From: JAGLQA01 sp023135565
Lineage (GTDB): Bacteria > Acidobacteriota > Aminicenantia > UBA2199
Assembly: GCA_030639305.1 (NCBI GenBank)
Contig: DAOWCY010000141.1
Coordinates: 1 to 18,943, forward strand
DNA length: 18,943 nucleotides
Direction of reading: 5' to 3'
In this document: positions 1-7,176 of the stretch, piece after piece
Numbering within the stretch: the first letter of the stretch is position 1
Layout: the number at the start of each line of letters is the position of its first letter
Notes under the pieces: model-generated
Databases searched by the model: none
What the model was told of the DNA's origin: nothing
Seen by the model: the letters and a program-made list of their open reading frames with translations, nothing else
Made by a program: the position numbers and the translations under genes

Positions 1-150
1 TTTCATCATCTCTATTCCTATGGGAATCGGGAAATCATATCCAACCAGTGATAACACAACGGCCCTATGATAATACTGAATTTTTTCTCCTTTTTTGGTT
101 TCAACTTTTCTTTGTAAACTGTTACTCAAATCTTTAAGACTTAAGGGGTT
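1..150 (-). pseudogene. transposase fragment (DDE/IS4-like), cut by left window edge
   Basis: Reading the minus strand leftwards from 150, an open frame gives a peptide containing LQRKVETKKGEKIQ, then YYHRAVVLSLVGYD and FPIPIGIEMMK. This resembles the middle of DDE transposases of the IS4-like group, where a YYHRAV segment precedes a G-E-x-E region. Seen: the frame is closed by a TGA at 151-153 and a further TAA at 175-177, with no start codon in between. The N-terminus is therefore missing or decayed, while the rest runs off the window. Family assignment is from memory of the motif only. It may instead be an interior part of a gene broken by frameshift. Confidence 0.4.
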
Positions 151-202
151 TCAGGCGATATAACATCCGGTAAATTAGATACTATACAGGTTGTAATGAG
201 CT

Positions 203-227
203 ATTAAGGCCACTCAAGAGCCTTAAT
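203..227. repeat. hairpin (8-bp perfect inverted repeat)
   Basis: ATTAAGGC at 203-210 pairs perfectly with GCCTTAAT at 220-227 around a 9-nt loop. No T-run follows on either strand, so it is not a textbook intrinsic terminator. It lies between the transposase remnant and the antitoxin gene; the rest of 151-348 shows nothing I can identify. Confidence 0.4.
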
Positions 228-348
228 AACACACAATCCGCCAAAACAAATAAGTAGCTTCACGATTAAAGAGAAAAACCACAAATCAGGTATTTTATCT
301 CTTAAGATTTTGGCCTCTATCTGTAATAGGATCGGTTGTAGTAACACT

Positions 349-597
349 ATGGAAACCACGTTACAACAACTTACAAGTGATGCTCTTGCGCTCCCTGTTC
401 AAGACCGGGCAAAGCTGGCGCATACACTCATCTCCAGTATCGACGAAAAGAGCGAAACCGATGTGTCCTCAGCCTGGGATGCGGAGTTAAAAAAACGTGT
501 CCGGGAAATCCGGGAAGGCAAGGTGCGGGGTGTCCCGGCGGAAGAGGTTTTTGTTAGGCTTGAGAAAAAATATCATTGCCGCGACGGGGGTTATTAG
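349..597 (+). CDS. addiction module antitoxin-like protein (orphan)
   Basis: This 82-residue protein starts METTLQQL and contains the segments LALPVQDRAKLAHTLISS, VSSAWDAELKKRVREI and GKVRGVPAEEVF. This is the pattern of the short 'putative addiction module component' antitoxins that normally pair with a RelE/ParE-type toxin. The open frame extends upstream to a TTG at 310, but the family alignment begins at the ATG at 349, so I use that start; no good Shine-Dalgarno sequence precedes either. The usual arrangement has the toxin immediately downstream. Here no toxin follows: the stop codon abuts the end of the convergent TIR gene. The tail (KKYHCRDGGY) also looks non-family, suggesting the 3' end was cut by the rearrangement that removed the toxin. 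It is therefore probably an orphan antitoxin. Confidence 0.65.
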   Translation: METTLQQLTSDALALPVQDRAKLAHTLISSIDEKSETDVSSAWDAELKKRVREIREGKVRGVPAEEVFVRLEKKYHCRDGGY

Positions 598-1848
598 TTA
601 TTCCTGTAAAAAATAATCGGTTTTTAAGGTAGTCATGACTTTATAAAAAGGTTCAGGCCAATAATAGTCAGAAGAAACCCCTCCTCCTCGGCCAATGTTA
701 ATCATATTATATATCTCACTGAAATTAGGTGCGAACAAGGCATGAACTCCTATAAATATGCCCTTATACTTCGGGTGAATCCAAACAAGAGACCATTCAA
801 GCGGCATCCCATCATTCCTTCCATGACGATTATGGTTTGTTAAATATGCAGAATATGCCCCATCCGGCTCGAATAATCCTGAACCGCTCCCTGTTATTCC
901 TGATTCCGATGAGAGAATCGGACTTTTTTCCATATAATGCTTCCAAAGTCCATTCACGACATCGTAGGGAGAAGAATTATAGACATCAATCCAGTTAATA
1001 TTATTTTTCTTTTGGGCCAAGATGAGTGCAGAAAATTTATTCTTTGTTATATGGTCGAGTTCTGAATCTGAAATTTTTGAAATTTTAACCTCAATTAGAG
1101 ATTTGCCATCGGTGAAGATAACGGTTACATTTCCTTCGTCTTCGGTGTCTAAACAGATACCCCAACCGGGAGGGATTTCAATAGATATTTTTTGGTTGTG
1201 GTACACATCTTGTTTTCCGGTTGAATCACAATTCCCTGTTTTTTGAGGGAAATCGTTTATAATACAAAGGATTTTATGTAACTCTTTTAGCCCGAATCCA
1301 ATTTCGTTTCCCGGTTTTCTTTTTATTGACCTTGTATAATCATCAACTGCGATCTGAGAGCCAATATCTGAGATTGCTTTCCGAACTTCTTTTGCTTCCG
1401 GGCCTTCATGTCTTAATTTCCGCAAATCTTCATATTGACGTTCCCAAATAATAGCTGCCAATTTGTCGGTTGCTCTAACTGTTTCATTCTCTAAAAGAGA
1501 AGTTGTTATGTAGTAAATAGGAATTATTCGACCTTCACGACCAGCCTTTCTATTATTTGCTAAGAAAGTTTCCAATTCTTTTCGACATTCTTTACTTTTA
1601 AAGAACGAGGGCGTAATAATAGGAATAAAGTAAGTAGAACCTTTTAATGCGTTATCGCGACGTTCCTCCCACTTATCACCACCACGGAGATCATTTTTAT
1701 CGAAAAATATCAGGAACTTTTCACCTGTTTTTGCTTTAACTTCACCACTCAGCTTCTTACAGAATTTGGTTATAAATCCGTTATCATGCTCATCGTCGGA
1801 ATGAGTATAACTCATAAACGCCTTATATTCATTTTTCTTTTCACTCAT
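598..1848 (-). CDS. TIR-domain protein with uncharacterised C-terminal domain
   Basis: The protein has 416 residues. Residues about 8-140 form a TIR domain: box 1 is KAFMSYTHSDDE (9-20), followed by a LIFFDKNDLRGGDKW region, and the helix carrying KSKECRKELE has C88 and E91 in the C-x-x-E spacing used by the catalytic glutamate of NAD-cleaving TIR enzymes. Residues about 215-416 form a second region, starting ISIEIPPGWG, with many aromatic residues and a glycine-rich stretch (GRGGG, about 386-390). I do not recognise this part; it has no visible membrane segment. The start is supported by AAGGAAA about 7 nt upstream of the ATG. Bacterial TIR proteins often act in immunity by depleting NAD, with the second domain sensing infection; that role is inferred, as no partner gene is adjacent. 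Neighbours are remnants, so it sits in an accessory patch. A signalling role is the alternative. Confidence 0.8.
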   Translation of the reverse strand: MSEKKNEYKAFMSYTHSDDEHDNGFITKFCKKLSGEVKAKTGEKFLIFFDKNDLRGGDKWEERRDNALKGSTYFIPIITPSFFKSKECRKELETFLANNRKAGREGRIIPIYYITTSLLENETVRATDKLAAIIWERQYEDLRKLRHEGPEAKEVRKAISDIGSQIAVDDYTRSIKRKPGNEIGFGLKELHKILCIINDFPQKTGNCDSTGKQDVYHNQKISIEIPPGWGICLDTEDEGNVTVIFTDGKSLIEVKISKISDSELDHITKNKFSALILAQKKNNINWIDVYNSSPYDVVNGLWKHYMEKSPILSSESGITGSGSGLFEPDGAYSAYLTNHNRHGRNDGMPLEWSLVWIHPKYKGIFIGVHALFAPNFSEIYNMINIGRGGGVSSDYYWPEPFYKVMTTLKTDYFLQE

Positions 1849-1874
1849 TAGAAATTTCCTTTTTAGAAAACAAT

Positions 1875-1903
1875 ATTTTACATCATTTTTTTGCTGAAAA
1901 CAA
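1875..1903 (-). promoter_or_regulatory. sigma70-type promoter of the TIR gene
   Basis: On the minus strand TTGTTT (1898-1903) is followed by 17 nt and TAAAAT (1875-1880). Transcription would start near 1868, giving a leader of about 20 nt that contains the AAGGAAA ribosome site of the TIR gene. The repeat at 1911-1936 lies just upstream of the -35 box, where an activator or repressor could bind. Confidence 0.6.
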
Positions 1904-1910
1904 CCTTGAT

Positions 1911-1936
1911 TTACACCACACCTTACACCACACTTT
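1911..1936. repeat. 26-bp direct repeat, copy 1 (internal TTACACCACAC pair)
   Basis: This 26-nt stretch is identical to 2019-2044, 108 bp away. Each copy contains TTACACCACAC twice, so four copies of the 11-mer occur in total. It lies immediately upstream of the TIR promoter. Confidence 0.85.
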
Positions 1937-2018
1937 TATATCCCATGAAAGATAGTGCGCCTGTAAACGCTCATACAATAAGCTTTTTGAGGTTTAGATA
2001 CACCAGTCCTTTTTTATT

Positions 2019-2044
2019 TTACACCACACCTTACACCACACTTT
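2019..2044. repeat. 26-bp direct repeat, copy 2
   Basis: Second copy of the repeat at 1911-1936. It overlaps the stop codon of the AlbA-type pseudogene (TAA at 2043-2045 on the minus strand) by two bases. On the minus strand the unit reads GTGTGGTGTAA twice. AlbA-type regulators often encode short amino-acid repeats between their ATPase and winged-helix parts, so a link to that gene family is possible but unproven. Confidence 0.85.
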
Positions 2045-2655
2045 ATTTTTTTTTACGACTCCGATCCGCTCGAAAGGCTATTGACCAGTAGCCGGATTTG
2101 TCAGTTCCTATCCGTTCTAAAAGTCCTATTTTTTTCAATTTTCGAATATTGTTGTTAATTGTTGTTGTTCCAATCCCGATAGATTTACTTAGTTGAGGAT
2201 GAGTGATTTTATGATTAACATGAATCGCTCTCAAAATCACAACTTGATTCTCAGATAACTCTCCTTTCCATTTCTGAATCCAACTTTCAAAATCAACCGG
2301 ACGGTAAAAAGTTACTATAAACATCCCACGGGTTAAAAATTCCGGCGCTGATAATCCTTCTTCTTTCATTATTTCATGCATTCTCGGTATCCCGGAGCCG
2401 ATTTGCTCTACCATATGCAACCGCTGGAAGAGTCCGAAAATCAAGGGATTTCTTGACAAACTTCTTTTCCCGAATTCTTTTTAAGGTCAAACCGACCACT
2501 TCATTTCTATCATCTATTCCTACAATCAAAACACCACCGGCTGCATTAACAAACGCAGTTATTTCTTGTACAATATCTTTCGATATACTTTTTTTGAACT
2601 CTATATTGTAACCCTCACCTTGTTGTAATATTAGTTTTAATTCATCTTTAGTCAT
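2043..2655 (-). pseudogene. AlbA/HATPase_c_4-type transcriptional regulator, internally deleted
   Basis: The N-terminal part (start 2655) is a good AlbA_2 (divergent AAA) start: LQQGEGYNIEFKKSI, then ITAFVNAAGGVLIVGID and VVGLTLKRI. The C-terminal part, in another frame from about 2480 to 2043, reads EFGKRSLSRNPLIFGL, VEQIGSGIPRMHEIMKE and ends in a winged-helix domain (THPQLSKSIGIGTTTINNNIRKL, KIGLLERIG). In intact members these parts are separated by some 250 residues; here they meet near 2480 with a frame change. So the centre, including most of the ATPase-like domain, has been lost. The two remaining frames overlap at 2374-2459. It cannot make a normal protein, though the C-terminal half could be expressed from a Met at 2459 as a small winged-helix protein. 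It ends inside the 26-bp repeat shared with the TIR promoter region. Confidence 0.8.
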
Positions 2656-2679
2656 TTTTATAAGACAATACTTGGTGCG

Positions 2680-4212
2680 TTACCCCATGAGGACCCCGGC
2701 CAGGGTGGCGGTGAGAAGCGTCACTAACGATCCGCCGAAAACCGCTTTTAAGCCTAAAGAGGCGATGTCTTTCTTGCGGTGCGGAGCCATGGGCGCAATG
2801 CCTCCCAACTGGATGGCAATAGAAGAAAAATTGGCAAATCCACATAGGGCAAACGTGGCCATGGTAATACCTTTGGCGCTCATAGCCCCGGTTTTAATGA
2901 CGTCGGCCAGGCCGATATAGGCCACGAATTCGTTCAACACCACTTTGGTGCCGAACAGGGAACCGAATTTCAAGGCATCCTCAGCCGGTACTCCGATGCC
3001 TATTGCCAGGTATTTAAGAATAACTCCTAATATAAGCTCCATGGAAAGTTTATTGCCGAATCTCGCCATCAGCCAGTCATTAATCCCGCCGATATTACCG
3101 ATTTCACCCAACAAAAAATTAAGCAGGTAGATAAATGCAATAAAAACGATCAACATTGCGCCTACATTAAGAGCCAATTGCAAACCCTGTGAAGTGCCGT
3201 TGGCAGCAGCTTCGATCACATTAGAGGCATCCTTTTCCACATGGATTTTGACTGTGCCGAGGGTTTTAGGCGTATCGGTTTCAGGCTGTAGTATCTTGGC
3301 GATTACGATAGAAGCGGGAGCAGCCATCACACTGGCTGTCAGCAGGTGGACGGCGAATTTAAGCTGGGCTGCGCTCACAGATATGCCCTGGGCTGCAGCC
3401 ATAGCGCCGCCCAACATCTGGATATAGCTGGCCATTACGCCTCCGGCTACGGTAGCCATTCCCCCTACCATGACAGTAAATAATTCCGACCTGGTCATAG
3501 TGCCGATATATGGACGCACTAAGATAGGGGCTTCTGTCTGGCCGATAAATATATTGGCCGTATTAGATAAAGATTCCGCTCCGCTGGTGCCTAACAAGCG
3601 GGCCATGATATAGGCCATGCCTTTCACGATCGCCTGCAGCACGCCTAAATAATACAACACGGCAGTAAGAGAAGCAAAAAAAATGATAGTAGGCAATACC
3701 TGGAAAGCAAAGAAAAATCCCAGGTTGCCGTCTTCCGCGGGAGGCAGGGCCAGGGAGCCGAAAACAAAAAACGATCCTTCCTTAATAAAGCCTAAAAGCG
3801 CTATCACAGCGCCTCCTGTCCAATTCACTATCCCTTTGGGCAGACCTAACACAAAAAACCAGATTTTTATGGGGTCGCCGAATATCATAAAAGCGATAAA
3901 AAGTACCTGTATCAAAATCCCCGGCACCACAAGAAACCAATTAATTTTACCTTTTTCCCTGGTCATCCAAAAAGCAAGTCCCGCCAGCATAAGGCCGCTC
4001 CAGTTCAGTATGTGAACCACGAATCCCAAAGAAGCAAAGCCTGTTTTTATGGTTTCACTGTGGATAATAAAAACAGCAAAGATCAATTGTATCGACAGCC
4101 CGATACCCACAAGCCGCCAATTCACCTTTTTTTTATTGCTGGAAAACAAAAAAGCGATACCGATGATAAGACCGATTCCTAATATACCTCGTAACAGCGT
4201 CATAATAGTCAT
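2680..4212 (-). CDS. concentrative nucleoside transporter (NupC/CNT family) with extended N-terminus
   Basis: The protein has 510 residues and is strongly hydrophobic, with many membrane segments. The CNT fingerprint is intact: GQTEAP (224-229), matching the Gln-Thr-Glu nucleoside contacts of Vibrio CNT; VPAEDA (408-413); NEFVAY (427-432), with the conserved Glu; and CGFANFSS (457-464), with the Phe, Asn and Ser that contact the ribose and base. These transporters bring nucleosides in with Na+ or H+. Typical members have about 400 residues. The extra length is at the N-terminus, where residues 30-71 and 90-131 are repeats of one another (18 of 42 identical, both starting and ending with NW). 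The start has GAGGT about 6 nt before the ATG. It is the last gene of a salvage operon, 162 bp behind adenosine deaminase, which could supply inosine metabolism with imported adenosine. Substrate range cannot be read from the sequence. Confidence 0.93.
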   Translation of the reverse strand: MTIMTLLRGILGIGLIIGIAFLFSSNKKKVNWRLVGIGLSIQLIFAVFIIHSETIKTGFASLGFVVHILNWSGLMLAGLAFWMTREKGKINWFLVVPGILIQVLFIAFMIFGDPIKIWFFVLGLPKGIVNWTGGAVIALLGFIKEGSFFVFGSLALPPAEDGNLGFFFAFQVLPTIIFFASLTAVLYYLGVLQAIVKGMAYIMARLLGTSGAESLSNTANIFIGQTEAPILVRPYIGTMTRSELFTVMVGGMATVAGGVMASYIQMLGGAMAAAQGISVSAAQLKFAVHLLTASVMAAPASIVIAKILQPETDTPKTLGTVKIHVEKDASNVIEAAANGTSQGLQLALNVGAMLIVFIAFIYLLNFLLGEIGNIGGINDWLMARFGNKLSMELILGVILKYLAIGIGVPAEDALKFGSLFGTKVVLNEFVAYIGLADVIKTGAMSAKGITMATFALCGFANFSSIAIQLGGIAPMAPHRKKDIASLGLKAVFGGSLVTLLTATLAGVLMG

Positions 4213-4347
4213 TGATTACCTCTTTTATTTTTCTTGCCTTCGGCGAGCAGGGGCGCTTTTTGAAGAAACTGCCTCCTGCACCCCCGCAAAAACTTCTATC
4301 GAGCAAAATCGCGGCAAATTCTTTCGCAAATTAATCGATTTATTTTA

Positions 4348-4369
4348 TTACAGTAATTACTCACTGTAA
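4348..4369. repeat. hairpin between adenosine deaminase and the transporter gene
   Basis: TTACAGT (4348-4354) and ACTGTAA (4363-4369) form a 7-bp stem with an 8-nt loop a few bases past the deaminase stop on the minus strand. No T-run follows. It may slow RNA decay or polymerase within the operon; no function is shown. The rest of this 162-bp spacer carries only the transporter ribosome site. Confidence 0.35.
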
Positions 4370-4374
4370 ACTAA

Positions 4375-5583
4375 TCACGAAAACTTCTTCTCCGTGGCTT
4401 CATAACAGTCCAACACCCGGCGCACGTAAGCCCTCTTCTCTAAATACGTACCGGGGTAAAAGCTGCGTTTGAACCCATAAGCCACAAAATTCCGCAGCTC
4501 TTTGGGCGTGATATCGAAAGCCTCTACTGCTTTCATGATCTCGTTGGTCACGGTGGTGGAAGAAACCGTGCGGTTATCGGTGCAAAAAGTAACCGACAGC
4601 CCCGCTTTCTTCATCTTGCCGAAAGAATGATCTTTTAAGTTTTTTATGTCCGGGATGGTCTGCATGTTCGATGTTAAACAGACTTCTAAAGTGATGCGCC
4701 GGTCGCCGATATATTGGGACAGGTTGTTTACATAAGCCTGTTTGTCGGTGATATCCCTATCCAAAATCATGTCGGCGCTGAAAAGATGCACCGCGTGACC
4801 GATGCGGTCCGCATGAAGCTCGGTGATGGCCTGGAATATACTCTCCGGCCCAAAAGACTCACCGGCATGAACCGTTTTCTTTAAGAAGTTCTTATGAGCT
4901 AAATGATAAGCAAAGCGGTGATCTTCCGCGGGGAAACCCCTCTCCTGCCCGGCCAGGTCGAAACCCACTACCGGGATACCGAAGCGGTCCCTGGCTTCTA
5001 CCGAGGCTTTCACTAATTCCTGGGAGGCCAGCGAAAATATCCACTTCCGTTCGGAATGTTTGTGAACATCCAACAGGGCATCGAAAAATTCCGAAAAACC
5101 GTAGTCGAACATGCGCATGGCGCAAACGATAATCCCATAAGCGAAAGGAATCTCCTTTCCCGACTGTACTTTTTTGGAGGCATTGAATTCATTCCCGGCC
5201 TCTTCTAAGCCCCGGTTAACTGCTTTCAGCACACTGGAAATGGCCATGTGTTTATGTTGGTGCAGTTGGGGGGCAAAGCGCACTTCGATGTAACGCACCC
5301 CTTCTTCTAAGTTATCTACAGCCAGTTCATAGGCCACTCGCTCTAAAGCGGATTCGGTTTGCAGTACCTTGCCGGTGTAAGCGAAACACTGCAAATACTC
5401 GCCCAGGTTATTATACTTTTCTTTAAAAACCTGCTCTTTTAACTCTTTCTCCGTATAAGCGGGCAGCTCGACGTCGTTTTCCTTAGCCAGCGCAATCAGG
5501 GTGGATAACCGTATGGAACCGTCAAGGTGAAGATGCAGATCGGTTTTAGGTATTTTCCTGAGAAACTCTTTTGTTATTTTCAT
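4375..5583 (-). CDS. add: adenosine deaminase family protein
   Basis: The protein has 402 residues and the full metal-site set of the family: DLHLHLDGS with H17 and H19, FDLAGQE (208-214), TVHAGE with H239 and catalytic E242, RIGHAVHL with H263, and a zinc-binding aspartate D336. The family hydrolyses adenosine to inosine and ammonia with one zinc ion. One oddity: the usual Thr-Asp-Asp reads TDNR (335-338), so the second aspartate, which contacts the purine ring in mouse ADA, is Asn337. I recall other bacterial sequences with TDNR, so this is likely a subclade feature, perhaps with altered base preference. The start has AAGGAG about 8 nt before the ATG and overlaps the phosphoribosyltransferase gene by 38 bp, implying translational coupling. 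Length is above the usual 330-350, partly from an insertion around residues 130-150. Deaminase function is likely; adenosine as substrate is inferred. Confidence 0.9.
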   Translation of the reverse strand: MKITKEFLRKIPKTDLHLHLDGSIRLSTLIALAKENDVELPAYTEKELKEQVFKEKYNNLGEYLQCFAYTGKVLQTESALERVAYELAVDNLEEGVRYIEVRFAPQLHQHKHMAISSVLKAVNRGLEEAGNEFNASKKVQSGKEIPFAYGIIVCAMRMFDYGFSEFFDALLDVHKHSERKWIFSLASQELVKASVEARDRFGIPVVGFDLAGQERGFPAEDHRFAYHLAHKNFLKKTVHAGESFGPESIFQAITELHADRIGHAVHLFSADMILDRDITDKQAYVNNLSQYIGDRRITLEVCLTSNMQTIPDIKNLKDHSFGKMKKAGLSVTFCTDNRTVSSTTVTNEIMKAVEAFDITPKELRNFVAYGFKRSFYPGTYLEKRAYVRRVLDCYEATEKKFS

Positions 5584-6145
5584 GGTTTTTCACTCCTTCG
5601 ATTATTTTTTTTGCTGCCGGTTTGCTGGCGAAAATCTCCTCCCTGGTCAGGCCCTTAAGCTCATGGGGGAACACCAACCATGTGTCGGCTTCGTGGATAT
5701 AATAATCGGGAACCCGGTCGGTTCTATTGTTACCCGGTTTGAAAAAAACAGTTGCGATGCGAATATCATGGGGTGTGTTTTTCCTGGCTTTTCTTTGCAG
5801 GGTATCGAGAACCGCTTTAACGCTTAACCCGGTATCATACACATCATCCACGATCAGGAGTGCGTCTTCGTGATCGATATTGTCGATTATATAATCGAGG
5901 CCATGAATCCTTATCTGTTTGCTGCGCCGGTCGATACCTGTGTAGGAGGAGGTGCGGATGGCTATATGGTCGGTTTCTATGCCGAAGTAATCCAATAGTT
6001 CCTGGACGGCAATGCCTACCGGCGTCCCTCCCCGCCATATGCCGACGATAAAATCGGGTTTGAAATCGCTGTCCATAATTTGTATAGCCAGTTTGAACGA
6101 ATCTTCTAAAAGTTCCTGGGCATTAATAAATTTTTTCTTTAGCAT
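5546..6145 (-). CDS. phosphoribosyltransferase (hypoxanthine/xanthine-type)
   Basis: The protein has 199 residues and the PRPP-binding loop LLIVDDVYDTG (96-106), the diagnostic hydrophobic-DD-x-x-D-TG pattern of type I phosphoribosyltransferases. FIVGIWRGGTPVG (32-44) is the loop that binds pyrophosphate, and DTWLVFPHEL (154-163) is the C-terminal hood containing the aromatic residue that stacks on the base in purine enzymes. These enzymes join a free purine base to PRPP. The stop TAA of the upstream kinase gene shares one base with this ATG (TAATG), and its own 3' end overlaps adenosine deaminase by 38 bp, so the three are co-translated. Next to adenosine deaminase, hypoxanthine is a reasonable substrate, but base choice cannot be read from motifs alone; xanthine or guanine are possible. 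The last 15 residues are charged and probably disordered. Confidence 0.85.
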   Translation of the reverse strand: MLKKKFINAQELLEDSFKLAIQIMDSDFKPDFIVGIWRGGTPVGIAVQELLDYFGIETDHIAIRTSSYTGIDRRSKQIRIHGLDYIIDNIDHEDALLIVDDVYDTGLSVKAVLDTLQRKARKNTPHDIRIATVFFKPGNNRTDRVPDYYIHEADTWLVFPHELKGLTREEIFASKPAAKKIIEGVKNHENNKRVSQENT

Positions 6146-6798
6146 TATCTTTTTCCTCGAAGCGGGCGCGTGCCCGCATCGGTGATGGTTTGTTTGATCA
6201 TATTGACAACTACGCCGGTGGAAACGATGTTATGCCCTTCCGGGATAATTATGTCGGCGTACCTGCGGCTGGGTTGGACAAAAGCGATATGCATGGGCTT
6301 TACCGTATCCAGGTATTGAGCCACTACCGACTCCATGGTGCGGCCCCGTTCTTGCATATCGCGCTGCAGCCGCCTGATAAAACGAAGATCATTGTCTGTA
6401 TTCACGAAAATACGCACATCCATCAGGTCTCGCAGCGTTTTCTCCACGAAGATCAAAATTCCGTCTGCGATTATGACCGGGGCAGGTTTTTTCTTGGCGC
6501 CTGTTTTTTTCCTGGAATGGACAGTAAAATCATATTCGGGCATTTCGATTTCCCGGCCGGCGATCAATTCTTCCAGGTGGAAAACAAGTAGTTTCGTTTC
6601 TAAGGCATCGGGATGGTCGAAGTTGATTTTTATTCTCTCTTCTAAGGAGAGGCCGCTGTTATCTTTATAATACGCATCGTGCTGCAGTGTGACTACATCT
6701 ATACCGTTTAATCCTTTGATGATTTCTTTGATGATGGTGGTTTTACCGGAACCGCTTCCGCCTGCTACGCCTATCACCATGGGTTTTATTTTCGCCAT
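6145..6798 (-). CDS. uridine kinase-like P-loop kinase
   Basis: The protein has 217 residues from the ATG at 6798. Walker A is GGSGSGKT (about 13-20), then QHDAYYKD, the nucleoside-kinase segment NFDHPDALE, and a lid region RRLQRDMQERGR typical of uridine/cytidine kinases (Udk/PRK family). It would phosphorylate uridine or cytidine with ATP or GTP. The open frame reaches a GTG at 6813, but AAAGGTG sits 12 nt upstream of the ATG at 6798 and family homology starts after it, so I prefer the ATG. The same bases are also part of a good promoter (-10 ending at 6804), which would start transcription at or next to the ATG and leave a leaderless message. It is the first gene of the nucleoside-salvage operon. 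Confidence 0.88.
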   Translation of the reverse strand: MAKIKPMVIGVAGGSGSGKTTIIKEIIKGLNGIDVVTLQHDAYYKDNSGLSLEERIKINFDHPDALETKLLVFHLEELIAGREIEMPEYDFTVHSRKKTGAKKKPAPVIIADGILIFVEKTLRDLMDVRIFVNTDNDLRFIRRLQRDMQERGRTMESVVAQYLDTVKPMHIAFVQPSRRYADIIIPEGHNIVSTGVVVNMIKQTITDAGTRPLRGKR

Positions 6799-6803
6799 AT
6801 AGA

Positions 6804-6832
6804 AATGTATCACCTTTTGAAAAAAGAGTCAA
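6804..6832 (-). promoter_or_regulatory. sigma70-type promoter of the nucleoside-salvage operon
   Basis: On the minus strand TTGACT (6827-6832), 17 nt, TACATT (6804-6809). The predicted start falls about at the ATG at 6798. If so, the apparent AAAGGTG ribosome site lies inside the promoter spacer and would not be transcribed. Confidence 0.55.
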
Positions 6833-6926
6833 CCCCGGAGCAGCCCTGAGCCATGAACATTTAGCGTTCAGCATTCGGCCATCGGCAAAAGCAGCTTTCA
6901 GCCCCGGCAAACGGGCGTCGATCGTT
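6814..6926. other. spacer upstream of the salvage operon
   Basis: Apart from the promoter above, this holds a small inverted repeat, TGAAC (6854-6858) with GTTCA (6866-6870), inside a stretch built from GAAC/GTTC/CAGC words. I see no gene. Confidence 0.3.
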
Positions 6927-7172
6927 CTATGCCAACACCTTCATGTTGTCATAAAGAAACTCAGGGGCTAAATCGGCTCCATTTACCCAGACGATAGTTT
7001 CTAAATCAGGGTCAACCCTAAAATCCCTAAAAACTTCCGGGTCTTTTAACGGAGCAAAAACTTCTCCCCAAAGTTCATCTTTTAAATCGACTTCGCCTTC
7101 AGCTCCATCATTAAAACGAAGCCAGATAACATAATCATGTAAATATTTTGCTTCTCTTACATGTAGAAACAT
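6927..7172 (-). CDS. DUF2442 domain protein
   Basis: The protein has 81 residues and follows the DUF2442 pattern: a short strand (HVREAKYLHDYVIWLRF), then DGAEGEVDLKDELW, FAPLKDPEVFRDF and a C-terminal VWVNGADLAPEFLYD. The function of the family is unknown; it is often found next to DUF4160 in small toxin-antitoxin-like pairs, as here. The start is the ATG at 7172, with GGAG 7 nt upstream; the longer frame to 7193 has no ribosome site. It begins 4 bp after the DUF4160 remnant ends, so the two would share a message from the promoter at 7456-7484. The DUF2442 protein appears intact although its partner is broken. Confidence 0.8.
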   Translation of the reverse strand: MFLHVREAKYLHDYVIWLRFNDGAEGEVDLKDELWGEVFAPLKDPEVFRDFRVDPDLETIVWVNGADLAPEFLYDNMKVLA

Positions 7173-7176
7173 CGTT

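Noticed and set aside
1891..2091. Plus-strand 66-codon frame over the 26-bp repeats
   Set aside because: It is made of the repeats themselves, has no ribosome site and overlaps the pseudogene end.
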